Below are positions 1-6,681 of a stretch of DNA of 64,000 nucleotides, one piece after another (the stretch's first letter is position 1; each line of letters opens with the position of its first letter). The notes beneath the pieces are model-generated. The model saw only the letters and a program-made list of their open reading frames with translations. It did not search any database and had not been told where the DNA came from. Source of the stretch: JAUVXJ01 sp034411995 (GTDB lineage: Bacteria; Chloroflexota; Anaerolineae; UBA7937; B3-Chlor); NCBI GenBank assembly GCA_034411995.1, contig DAOUME010000010.1, forward strand, positions 20,307 through 84,306, written 5' to 3'. The position numbers and the translations under genes were made by a program.

Positions 1-93
1 ATCGAGCCAGAGGCCATACTGGAATACTCGCCATCCCTTGCCCCGCCGGAGCGGCACGACCAGTCCCGCGCGACGGTGATCGTCAATACATAG
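1..93 (+). CDS. C-terminal end of an unidentified protein (cut by window edge)
   Basis: An open frame runs from the first base to a TAG at 91-93 and encodes 30 residues ending in TVIVNT. It ends 15 bases before the next start and shares its direction, so the two are probably in one operon. Too little is present to name a family. Support is the open frame and the tight spacing to a well-supported gene. Confidence 0.5.
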   Translation: MEPEAILEYSPSLAPPERHDQSRATVIVNT

Positions 94-108
94 GAAAGGA
101 GCCGACAA

Positions 109-624
109 ATGACAGCACGATCAGTCCCCTCCACCTTGCCTGTATTGGTCATCATCGTGATGGCCGTGGTCAGTATGGTCCAACTCCTCGCGCCCGGCCT
201 CATCCATCCGGGTCTGATGCTCTTCGTCATCGGGCTGGTGTTCCTCGTCCTCTACTTCGTCAACTGGATACGGGAACCGCTGACGCTGATCACCGGATGG
301 TTGTTGACCGGCTTTGGCTTGAGTTTCTGGGCCGTGAGCCTGGAACCCCTCGCCGCGGCAAGCCTCCCGTTGACCCTGCTTGGCCTCGGGCTAGCCTTCG
401 TGGCTATCTACCTGACGCGCACGATCATTGAGGCCGAGGAAATCGAGAGCCGCCACTGGCCCCTCGTGCCTGGCGCCCTCCTCCTGGCCGTAGGGGTCCT
501 CCTGGTGCTGGAGGGCTCTCTGGGGCGCCAGCGCCTGTGGAGCGTCATCGTCCCGCTCATCCCCTCAGCCGTGGCCATCTGGTACCTGTTCGAATGGCGA
601 CGTGCTGCGATGGGCGAAAGGTAA
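109..624 (+). CDS. Small multi-pass membrane protein, function unknown
   Basis: This 171-residue protein is almost entirely hydrophobic. It has about five predicted membrane helices (near residues 10-28, 34-50, 57-75, 82-102 and 117-165, the last region probably holding two), separated by short charged turns such as NWIREP. The C-terminus EWRRAAMGER is positively charged and should be cytoplasmic. The ATG follows an AAAGGA ribosome binding site eight bases upstream. No catalytic motif is visible and no family is recognised. It lies directly downstream of the partial gene at the window edge and is probably co-transcribed with it. Confidence 0.75.
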   Translation: MTARSVPSTLPVLVIIVMAVVSMVQLLAPGLIHPGLMLFVIGLVFLVLYFVNWIREPLTLITGWLLTGFGLSFWAVSLEPLAAASLPLTLLGLGLAFVAIYLTRTIIEAEEIESRHWPLVPGALLLAVGVLLVLEGSLGRQRLWSVIVPLIPSAVAIWYLFEWRRAAMGER

Positions 625-825
625 GCGTGGGGCTCGCCAGCAACGGGGTGAGTCTCTCGACGCGCCGAAATGACAAGTCAGTTCTGGGCAGGCTCGTCAG
701 AACATTCGGCCAGGCGAGGATGTCGCCCCGTCTTCCCTCTCCAACACCATCCGTGAGGTAACCCGGCCCGTTCTCCTCTATTGCTGCCTGGAACCCTCCC
801 CCGTCTTCCCACCCGTAGGGGATGC
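625..825. other. Intergenic region without a supported gene
   Basis: Together with the pseudogene fragment and the terminator, this forms a 400-base gap between convergent genes. Short frames here have no ribosome binding site or recognisable product, and I see no RNA gene. Confidence 0.4.
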
Positions 826-939
826 TCAAGCTCCGCTCTCACCCATCCCAGGGAGGAGAGCCTTCAAGTTACGGGGTAGAACATCCAGATAGTCCACCAG
901 GTCGGCTCGCCTCACCTTCTCTGCCAGGGACGGCGCCAT
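826..939 (-). pseudogene. 3'-end fragment of a duplicated Fe-S (QueG-like) reductase gene
   Basis: Read on the minus strand, this segment encodes LAEKVRRADLVDYLDVLPRN followed by LKALLPG, which is nearly the same as the C-terminus of the intact Fe-S protein encoded at 2041-2964 (AEKVRRADLVDYLGVLPRN). The DNA match is strongest between 861-924 and 2064-2127. The rest of the gene is missing: upstream of about 939 the frame no longer matches. It ends with a different short tail and a TGA at 826-828. It is therefore a remnant of a second copy, not a working gene. The gene for a PEP-CTERM protein lies between the remnant and the intact copy. Confidence 0.8.
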
Positions 940-965
940 CCGCTCCTCGCCAAACCTGGCGCACG

Positions 966-996
966 AAAAAGGGCCACCCCCCAGGGGACAGCCCTT
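966..996 (-). terminator. Rho-independent terminator of the PEP-CTERM gene
   Basis: On the minus strand the sequence reads AAGGGC, an inner C-rich/G-rich stem, then GCCCTT running into TTTTT. The hairpin lies 30-60 bases past the stop codon at 1026, the expected place for intrinsic termination. Confidence 0.75.
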
Positions 997-1025
997 CTGG
1001 TAGTACCCAGGCTGTGTTCAGCGAC

Positions 1026-1643
1026 CTACTCTCTTTCCCTCCAGCGCGGCGCCCGCGCTGAGCGGAATCGAAGCGTCGCGTATCCCGCCAATCCCATCAG
1101 CCCGCCGCCCAGCAACACCATCGTCCCTGGTTCGGGCACGAACTCGTACGCCCAGCAGTCCTCAGCGAAGAAGATGGTGTCACAGACAACCTGGTCGGCT
1201 GATACCTCATCCACGGTATCGAGGGGCGATACGCATATCTCGAAGGGCCCCCAGAAGTCATCTGGCCACAGCCACTGGTTCCCTGCAGTCACGTCTCCGG
1301 AGTGATGCAGAGGGATGCCCACGCAGGCCCACCCCCAGGGGCCGTCGCTTGCGCACCCGTTCTGGTCCGCGCTGTATGGCTCCCCGTCACAGTCGGGCGG
1401 GTATGCCCAGTATTCACCGTTGGCGAAGGTCTCGCGATAGTACAGTGGTTCCCCCGGCTCCCATCCGCAACTCTCCCAGTTGTACTCGTAGGGACCGCCG
1501 GCTTTCTCTATCAACTTCACCTCAGGGTTGCACTGGAAGCAGTCAGGCCAGGCAATCGTACTTTGTGCCAGCGCTACCCCGCCGCCTAGCAACAACGCCA
1601 CGCTCACACCTAGCAGCATCCCCCTTACCCAATGCCTCTTCAT
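1026..1643 (-). CDS. Secreted PEP-CTERM sorting-domain protein
   Basis: This 205-residue protein has an N-terminal signal peptide (MKRHWVRGMLLGVSVALLLG, cleavage probably after VALAQ). The central region is rich in Trp, Cys and acidic residues and matches no family I know. It ends in a classic PEP-CTERM tripartite signal: FVPEPGTMVLLGGG, a short hydrophobic helix and an Arg-rich tail (RFRSARAPRWRERE). In known systems exosortase cleaves at this signal and the protein goes to the surface or matrix; no exosortase is in the window. The ten or more cysteines suggest disulfides in an exported domain. The start is supported by GAGGAGG upstream and by a consensus promoter at 1691-1719. The gene sits between two copies of the 3' end of its neighbour. 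Confidence 0.9.
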   Translation of the reverse strand: MKRHWVRGMLLGVSVALLLGGGVALAQSTIAWPDCFQCNPEVKLIEKAGGPYEYNWESCGWEPGEPLYYRETFANGEYWAYPPDCDGEPYSADQNGCASDGPWGWACVGIPLHHSGDVTAGNQWLWPDDFWGPFEICVSPLDTVDEVSADQVVCDTIFFAEDCWAYEFVPEPGTMVLLGGGLMGLAGYATLRFRSARAPRWRERE

Positions 1644-1690
1644 TGCCTGTCCTCCTCTTCTCCTACGATGAGTCCAATCCCATCGGTACC

Positions 1691-1719
1691 ATTATAGCAC
1701 GGCTGTGAATCCGTGTCAA
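1691..1719 (-). promoter_or_regulatory. Consensus sigma-70-type promoter for the PEP-CTERM gene
   Basis: Minus strand TTGACA (1714-1719), a 17-base spacer and TATAAT (1691-1696). Transcription should begin near 1684, about 40 bases before the ATG at 1643. Confidence 0.85.
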
Positions 1720-2040
1720 CCCTCGGCCGGCACCCCTGATCTCCACGCGCTACCGCTCCGGGCCCACTCGCACCCTGCTCGCCATGGCTTCGGCACCCCC
1801 CTCGAGCTGCGCGGGGCGGCCTGCGGCGAGCTCTGGGCAGCAGCTCCCAGCGGACCCGAGCCAGCCGTCGTGCTTTCCCTCCCGCCCCACTGCAGCCCTT
1901 CGCACTGGGGCGTTTGGTGCGACAAGATCTCCCGGTCCCGTCCGCTCGGCTCAACATAAGGTCTGTTTACCAAGTGGGCGACCAGCCGTACGCGGCAGCG
2001 GACCCGTCTCGTCACCGCCGCGGAATCGAGAGCCTCCATC
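1720..2040. other. Intergenic region without a supported gene
   Basis: This GC-rich stretch is open in several frames, but none has a ribosome binding site or a plausible product. It separates the Fe-S reductase stop from the PEP-CTERM promoter. Confidence 0.4.
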
Positions 2041-2964
2041 CTATACCGTCCCGGCCAGGAGAGCCTTCAAGTTACGGGGTAGAACACCCAGATAGTCCAC
2101 CAGGTCGGCTCGCCTGACCTTCTCCGCCATTGGCGCAGGCAACTGCTCAAGAGCCTTTCCCTCCAGGAGCTCAGCGGTCTCCTCCTGGGAGAGCTCCCCC
2201 TCATCCTCGATCCACTGCGCGACGCCTTTGTTCTCCGGGCAGACCGTCTGGCAATGGAGACAGCCCACCAGGCAGTTGTGCACCGACGGGCTGATCCACG
2301 TGGGAAACGCAACCTCGCCGGGCTTCTCGTTGTGGAAGGTGAGGCAGCGCTCCGCACGCAGCAGAAAGCACTCTGAGGCGATGGCCCCGGTGGAACAACG
2401 GCGGCCGCAGGCCCAACACTTCTCACATCTCTCCAGCATTTCTGGCTCGTGCCACTCGTCGTCGGGACACGGCAGATCGGAAAAAAAGGCTACGAGCCGA
2501 TAGAAGCTCCCCAAACCAGGGGCGTAGGAGATGTTGTTTCTGCCGTATCGGCTCAACCCGCTGCGGACGGCCAGCAGCTTCTTGGGCACGGTGGCCCGAG
2601 TCAGGCGGTAGCCAGCCGGCGCAAGGGCTTCCGCCAGGAGATTTTCGACCCTCTGGTCCACGTCTCTGCCGTGCAAGTACGTAGGAGGCACCAATCCGGA
2701 CACCGTCCCTCCCTCCCAGTGGAAGGTGATCCGTCTGATAGGGTCCGGCACAGCGGCGATGATCAGCGACCTGGCCTCCGGCAGGCTGGCGGGAGGGTCG
2801 AACTCCAGCACCTCCAGGTACTCCCGGTATAGCTCCTCGTCGATCTGACCTTCCACGCGCCGTCCTTCGATCCCTGTTCGCAGCTCAGAGAGTCGTCGCG
2901 TCGATACGACTCGACCTTTGTACCCCTGGCCCTCCAGTATACGCTCCACGAGCGATGTGTCCAC
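2041..2964 (-). CDS. Epoxyqueuosine reductase-like double 4Fe-4S protein
   Basis: This 307-residue protein resembles the QueG family in its second half. A first cysteine set, C180-x2-C183-x2-C186-x3-C190, and a second, C231-x3-C235-x2-C238-x3-C242, are arranged as in bacterial-ferredoxin-type double 4Fe-4S modules. The basic, Gly-rich segment near residues 134-150 (SGLSRYGRNN) is also shared with QueG and related reductases. True QueG reduces epoxyqueuosine in tRNA using cobalamin; whether this protein has that substrate is uncertain, because the N-terminal cobalamin domain is not clearly recognisable, so a QueG-like redox protein of other function is possible. The GTG start follows GAGAGGAG and lies two bases after the stop of the upstream transporter gene, indicating one operon. 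A fragment of a second copy lies at 826-939. Confidence 0.85.
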   Translation of the reverse strand: MDTSLVERILEGQGYKGRVVSTRRLSELRTGIEGRRVEGQIDEELYREYLEVLEFDPPASLPEARSLIIAAVPDPIRRITFHWEGGTVSGLVPPTYLHGRDVDQRVENLLAEALAPAGYRLTRATVPKKLLAVRSGLSRYGRNNISYAPGLGSFYRLVAFFSDLPCPDDEWHEPEMLERCEKCWACGRRCSTGAIASECFLLRAERCLTFHNEKPGEVAFPTWISPSVHNCLVGCLHCQTVCPENKGVAQWIEDEGELSQEETAELLEGKALEQLPAPMAEKVRRADLVDYLGVLPRNLKALLAGTV

Positions 2965-2966
2965 TG

Positions 2967-3974
2967 TTACGTATCTCCTCTCTCATGATGCAAGACTGAC
3001 GCTATGGGCCGAGCTCCACAGGGCAGCGATCGAGGCCGCCTGCTCCTCCGGAGGTTGGCCGGGCCAGGCCACGCCGACCATGACGCCTTCTCCGGAGCGA
3101 AGCGAGCCAGGATCACCCCGCTCACCACCACCATGGCCCCCACCGCTTGCAGAGGCGTCAGTCTCTCCCCCAGAGTGATCATGGCGATGACCACCGCCAG
3201 GGGAGGCAACAATGTATTGTACGCCGCTGTCCTCGTCGCTCCTATCTCGCCGATGCTCTTGAAGTAGATGACGTAGGCCACGACCGCCGCCGGCCCGATG
3301 CTGTAGGCCAGGGCTAGCCACGCCCCGGGCGACACGCGCTCCCACGGCTGCGACACCATCTCTCCCCAGGCAAACGGCAACAGGAACAGGCTGCCGCAGA
3401 CCATAGCCAGACTCATTAGGCGCAATGACGAGTACCGCTGTAGAGGTCGCCTGGACATCACTGCGGCCACGCCGGTCAAGAACGCCGCCAGCAGAATGGA
3501 CAGGTCTCCACGCAGGTCCTGCCAGTTGAGCGCCAGGCCACCGTCGCCGCCGGTGGCGACCACCGTCAGCCCCGCGAAGGACAGCAGGATGCCCAGGGCC
3601 TGGAGGGGAGTCATCCTCTCCTGTCGGGAGGCCACGGCCAGGATGGCGGTCCACAGGGGGGCGGAGCCGTCGAACAGCGACGCGTTGGCCGCCGTGGTCC
3701 GACTGAGCCCCACACTGAAGAACACCTGGTACAGCCCGATCTGCAGCACACCGACGAGGGCCACCCACAGCCAGTCCTCTCTCCTGATCACAGGCCTGCC
3801 CTCCGTCGTCCACACCCAGACCACGATGATCACCGCCGAGGCCAGAAAGCGAAGGGCGGCGAAGGCCAAAGGAGCTATCTCCCGCAGACCGTACTTGGCC
3901 ACGCTGAAACCGACGGCCCAGATCACCAGGCTGCCGAGGACCAGCAGATCTGTGCGACCCCAGCGTTTGCTCAT
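2967..3974 (-). CDS. DMT-superfamily (EamA) transporter
   Basis: The 335-residue product has ten predicted membrane helices in two homologous EamA halves, beginning LLVLGSLVIWAVGFSVAKYG, a typical first helix of drug/metabolite transporters. The first half includes the SLSRTTAANASLFDG-like turn and the second half AVVAYVIYFKSIGEIGATR, both usual for the family. Substrate cannot be predicted. The ATG at 3974 is chosen over an upstream in-frame start (4112) because GGGGG lies at good spacing and the extra 46 residues are Arg-rich and unlike a membrane protein. It overlaps closely with the Fe-S reductase gene (two-base gap). The C-terminal ~45 residues are basic and probably cytoplasmic. Confidence 0.9.
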   Translation of the reverse strand: MSKRWGRTDLLVLGSLVIWAVGFSVAKYGLREIAPLAFAALRFLASAVIIVVWVWTTEGRPVIRREDWLWVALVGVLQIGLYQVFFSVGLSRTTAANASLFDGSAPLWTAILAVASRQERMTPLQALGILLSFAGLTVVATGGDGGLALNWQDLRGDLSILLAAFLTGVAAVMSRRPLQRYSSLRLMSLAMVCGSLFLLPFAWGEMVSQPWERVSPGAWLALAYSIGPAAVVAYVIYFKSIGEIGATRTAAYNTLLPPLAVVIAMITLGERLTPLQAVGAMVVVSGVILARFAPEKASWSAWPGPANLRRSRRPRSLPCGARPIASVLHHERGDT

Positions 3975-4080
3975 CAATCGCCCCCTTACCCTCTGGCTCA
4001 CCACGGCCCCGCGGCAGGCAGCCCGAGCCCGTTCTGCCTCTCGCGCCATACAACGCCCACCACCGAACGCCGGCCCCCAG

Positions 4081-4364
4081 TCAGCGAGACCTCGGCGCCT
4101 GACCACAGCCACCGCTGATCAGGCAGTGCGAACCGGCGGATCCCGCACCCGCAGCCGCCTGCATCCCAGCCGCGTACCGTTCCTGCAGACGCCACCCCCA
4201 ACCCACCAGGCGACGCCCCAGCCAGGAGATCACCTGGCGGCGGAAGCTGCTCCTCCCTTCGTGCACAGCCAGCTCGTGCAAGATCAGCCGATCTCTCTCC
4301 CAGCCTCAAACAACAGGTCTTCGTACCACTCCTGGTGCCCGAGGACACCACACCACGATCGCAT
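4081..4364 (-). pseudogene. Frameshifted small Chloroflexota-type protein gene
   Basis: An ATG at 4364 follows an excellent ribosome binding site (GAGGAGG, seven bases away) and starts a 26-codon frame containing HQEWYEDLLFEAGREIG, stopping at 4284-4286. One frame over, without a good start of its own, the sequence continues as ERDRLILHELAVHEGR and then RRQVISWLGRRLVGWGWRLQ. Joining the frames near 4290-4305 gives one plausible protein of about 90 residues: an N-terminal amphipathic part followed by a basic helix with the LGRRLVxxGxRL pattern that I recall from small conserved proteins of this phylum. A one-base indel in the GGGAGAGAG tract would explain the break. It could be a real mutation or a sequencing error. 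Confidence 0.5.
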
Positions 4365-4588
4365 CTTCAACCTCCTCGTGTCGTCCATCTCCGCACATGG
4401 CTCGAACTTCGGTCACTCCAGCCCTCACGCTTGCCGCGAACCAAGCAAACCTGGTATGATCAGTGCGGGTAAAGCACCAAGGGGTACGAGGCACGGCGCG
4501 TCTCGCCTCCGGCAGACTGCGCCAGAGCCCCTCCACCCTCCGAGCGGACTGTGCCAGCAGCCCGGTCGGTAAGCGCTTTATCCGCCTC
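4365..4588. other. Intergenic region without a supported gene
   Basis: This gap between the GntR terminator hairpin and the small frameshifted gene shows no gene or RNA I can support. It presumably holds the promoter of the small gene. Confidence 0.35.
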
Positions 4589-4613
4589 CGAGGCTGGGTG
4601 ATCCCCAGCCTCG
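4589..4613 (-). terminator. Perfect hairpin downstream of the GntR regulator gene
   Basis: CGAGGCTGGG and CCCAGCCTCG form a perfect 10-bp stem with a five-base loop, starting six bases beyond the stop codon. No T-run follows on the minus strand, so it may protect the 3' end or act with Rho instead of being a classical intrinsic terminator. Confidence 0.5.
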
Positions 4614-4618
4614 CCCTT

Positions 4619-5605
4619 CTAGCTTTCCACCATGGCGGGCGATTCCTCGCCCATCACGGACTTCAGTAGGTAGATCGCCCCTTCGTCCAGCGCCGTGTAG
4701 TCCAACACGATGGACTTCTGCTCCGGCCGCAGCGTGGGCAGCACCTGGTCAGAGACGTAGTCAGAGACGACGACGACAGGGTATTCCGCCACCGCCGCGG
4801 CCAGCCTCTCCGGTTGGTCCACGCCGCGAAGCACAAATTGGAGGCCCTTGACACCTGCATCCTCCAGAGAGCTCTGCATGTCCGAGGCGCCGGCCTCGCT
4901 GAGACACACCAGGAGCACCGTGGTACCCTCGCTGATCCCGGCGATCTCCACCAGGCTGTCCAGATACGGCTTCACCGACAGAGCCACCACTCTCTTCTTC
5001 GTCTTCGGCAGCAACTCTCTCAGCTCCTCGATGTGGAAAAAGGTCGTGGCGATCACGTCCACTTGCTGAAGCAGTTCCTCGACCTCGGGCGTCGGCTGCT
5101 CCACGTCCCGCAGGACGACCGGCGTCACCTCCAGATCCAACTGCTCCTCGATCCTGCGGGCCAGGGCCTGCGCTCCCTCCGGCGAGCACTCCACCAGGAC
5201 CAGCCGGCGCTTCGCCTGCACATCCTGGCGCTGTTTGGCTCTGGCATAGGCCAGCGCAGCAAAGTCATCAGGACCCACGCCCAGCTCGCCGGCTTGCTCG
5301 ATGGCCGCGTCGACCACGGCCAGCACACGAGCCAGCGCGGACCTGGGGATGGCTCCAGGTTCCTCCAGCACCGTGCACCCTGCGCCTCGCCGGCATTCGA
5401 TGAGGCCGTCTCGCACCAGCTCTTGATAAGCCTTGAGGACGGTGTTGCGATTGATGTGAAGGAAACCGCCCAGTTGCCTAGCCGTGGGCAGTTTGGCCCC
5501 CGGCCCCAGCGTCCCACTCAGGATGAGGAACTTGATCTGTTCTTTGAGTTGGACGTAGACTGGCAACTGACTGCGGGACTCGATCCTGATTTGCATCTCA
5601 CGCAT
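4619..5605 (-). CDS. GntR-family transcriptional regulator
   Basis: The 328-residue protein starts with a winged helix-turn-helix of the GntR family: SRSQLPVYVQLKEQIKFLI, then LPTARQLGGFLHINRNTV as recognition-helix region and LIECRRGAGCTV as the wing (residues about 10-80). The remaining 240 residues are not the short YtrA-type tail or a MocR aminotransferase domain. They look like two alpha/beta halves (ECSPEGAQALARRIEEQL; TTVLLVCLSEAGASDMQSSL) resembling periplasmic-binding or receiver-like folds, so a ligand-sensing domain is likely. It has its own consensus promoter and a hairpin after the stop, so it is monocistronic. Autoregulation is plausible, since the promoter region contains imperfect TA-rich repeats. 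Confidence 0.9.
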   Translation of the reverse strand: MREMQIRIESRSQLPVYVQLKEQIKFLILSGTLGPGAKLPTARQLGGFLHINRNTVLKAYQELVRDGLIECRRGAGCTVLEEPGAIPRSALARVLAVVDAAIEQAGELGVGPDDFAALAYARAKQRQDVQAKRRLVLVECSPEGAQALARRIEEQLDLEVTPVVLRDVEQPTPEVEELLQQVDVIATTFFHIEELRELLPKTKKRVVALSVKPYLDSLVEIAGISEGTTVLLVCLSEAGASDMQSSLEDAGVKGLQFVLRGVDQPERLAAAVAEYPVVVVSDYVSDQVLPTLRPEQKSIVLDYTALDEGAIYLLKSVMGEESPAMVES

Positions 5606-5646
5606 CCTGTTCTAGCCTATTGTCCTAGTTTCCTATGCCAATTACC

Positions 5647-5675
5647 ATTATAACCAGTTCCTTCCCCCTTGTCAA
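5647..5675 (-). promoter_or_regulatory. Consensus promoter of the GntR regulator gene
   Basis: Minus strand TTGACA (5670-5675), 17-base spacer and TATAAT (5647-5652). It lies 42 bases from the ATG at 5605 and the AT-rich stretch between them could hold an operator. Confidence 0.85.
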
Positions 5676-5793
5676 GGCCCAAGGGAGAGTTTTAAGGTTC
5701 AGGACCGACCCGCCGTGCTTCCCTGCCCGTTCGGCTCTTCTCCGTGGGCAGGGGACTGGTGTGACTCAGGAGCCCCTGCCTGAGCAGCGCACT

Positions 5794-6420
5794 CTACATC
5801 TCCCACGTGGCGTCGCCGCAGAAGTGACCGTGATCCTTGGCCAGAAAGGCCTCGATGGCGGGCCGCTTGTCGCCCAGGCGAAAAGAGGGACCATGGCCGG
5901 GGTAGCACACGGTGTCGTTTGGCCAGGGAAGGATGACGTCGCGCAGGGTGCGCAGGGTCACCCTGAAAGCCCGAGGCGAGGAGGTGTGCCCTGGGCCACC
6001 TTCGAAGATGGCGTCGCCGACGAACACGCGGTTACCCTCCTCCACGTAGTAACAGACGCTGTCCTCGGTGTGGCCAGGGCTGTGATAGATGCACAACGTG
6101 TACTCTCCCAGCTCTACACGGTCGCCCTCCTCTAACCAGCGATCTGCTTCCACGTTCGTGGCGCTCCGGTGCGCCAGAACCGGGACCCGCAGCGCCTCTC
6201 TCATCTCTCGCAGCGCGGCGATGTGGTCCAAGTGGCTGTGGGTGACCAGGATCCCCACCGGCTCGCTGTCACCGAGCATCGCCAGCAGCGTATCGGGCTC
6301 TGCCCCGGGGTCGATGAGGAGAGCACGACCCGTGGCCGGGCACCGCAGCGAGTAGCTATTCGTTCCCCATGGGCCCACGGCCCGGCACTTCACTTCCAGC
6401 CTGGCTCCATCAGAAAACAC
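5794..6420 (-). CDS. Metallo-beta-lactamase-fold hydrolase (glyoxalase II-like)
   Basis: The 208-residue protein carries the complete metal-binding set of the family: THSHLDH (H61, H63, D65, H66), HSPGHT (H117), VGDAIF (D136) and YPGHGP (H176). This predicts a di-metal hydrolase, most likely acting on thioesters such as S-lactoylglutathione-type substrates, though the substrate cannot be fixed from sequence. It is in the short class that lacks the C-terminal glyoxalase II helical domain. The GTG at 6420 is preferred to the longer frame from 6450 because GGAGGT lies six bases before it and none precedes the upstream codon. It stands alone between a GntR regulator and a divergent LAL regulator. 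Confidence 0.9.
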   Translation of the reverse strand: MFSDGARLEVKCRAVGPWGTNSYSLRCPATGRALLIDPGAEPDTLLAMLGDSEPVGILVTHSHLDHIAALREMREALRVPVLAHRSATNVEADRWLEEGDRVELGEYTLCIYHSPGHTEDSVCYYVEEGNRVFVGDAIFEGGPGHTSSPRAFRVTLRTLRDVILPWPNDTVCYPGHGPSFRLGDKRPAIEAFLAKDHGHFCGDATWEM

Positions 6421-6595
6421 CGCTGCACCTCCGCTTCGGGCGTATCTCACGCCGCAAGTCTAGCACATGCCGGAGGGCACGGGAAAGTCCAACAACCCGC
6501 AGCCCGGCGCGAAGAACGGGAGCCACGGTCAGCCAGCTTCAACAGGGCACCGATCACCACTGGTTACGAGGGGTCGACGAGACCGTTCAGCTTCC

Positions 6596-6625
6596 TTGCC
6601 CGACCCCGACGACCACTGGTACAAT
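6596..6625 (+). promoter_or_regulatory. Possible promoter for the LAL regulator gene
   Basis: TTGCCC (6596-6601), 18-base spacer and TACAAT (6620-6625) lie about 60 bases before the ATG. Match to consensus is moderate. Confidence 0.4.
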
Positions 6626-6681
6626 GACCACGCAGCGCTGCAACCCGAGCCTGTCTGACCAGTGGCACCGGAGAAGGTGAA

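Noticed and set aside
1720..2040. Several overlapping frames between the PEP-CTERM and Fe-S genes
   Set aside because: Frames are open on both strands only because of GC content; none has a start signal or a believable protein.
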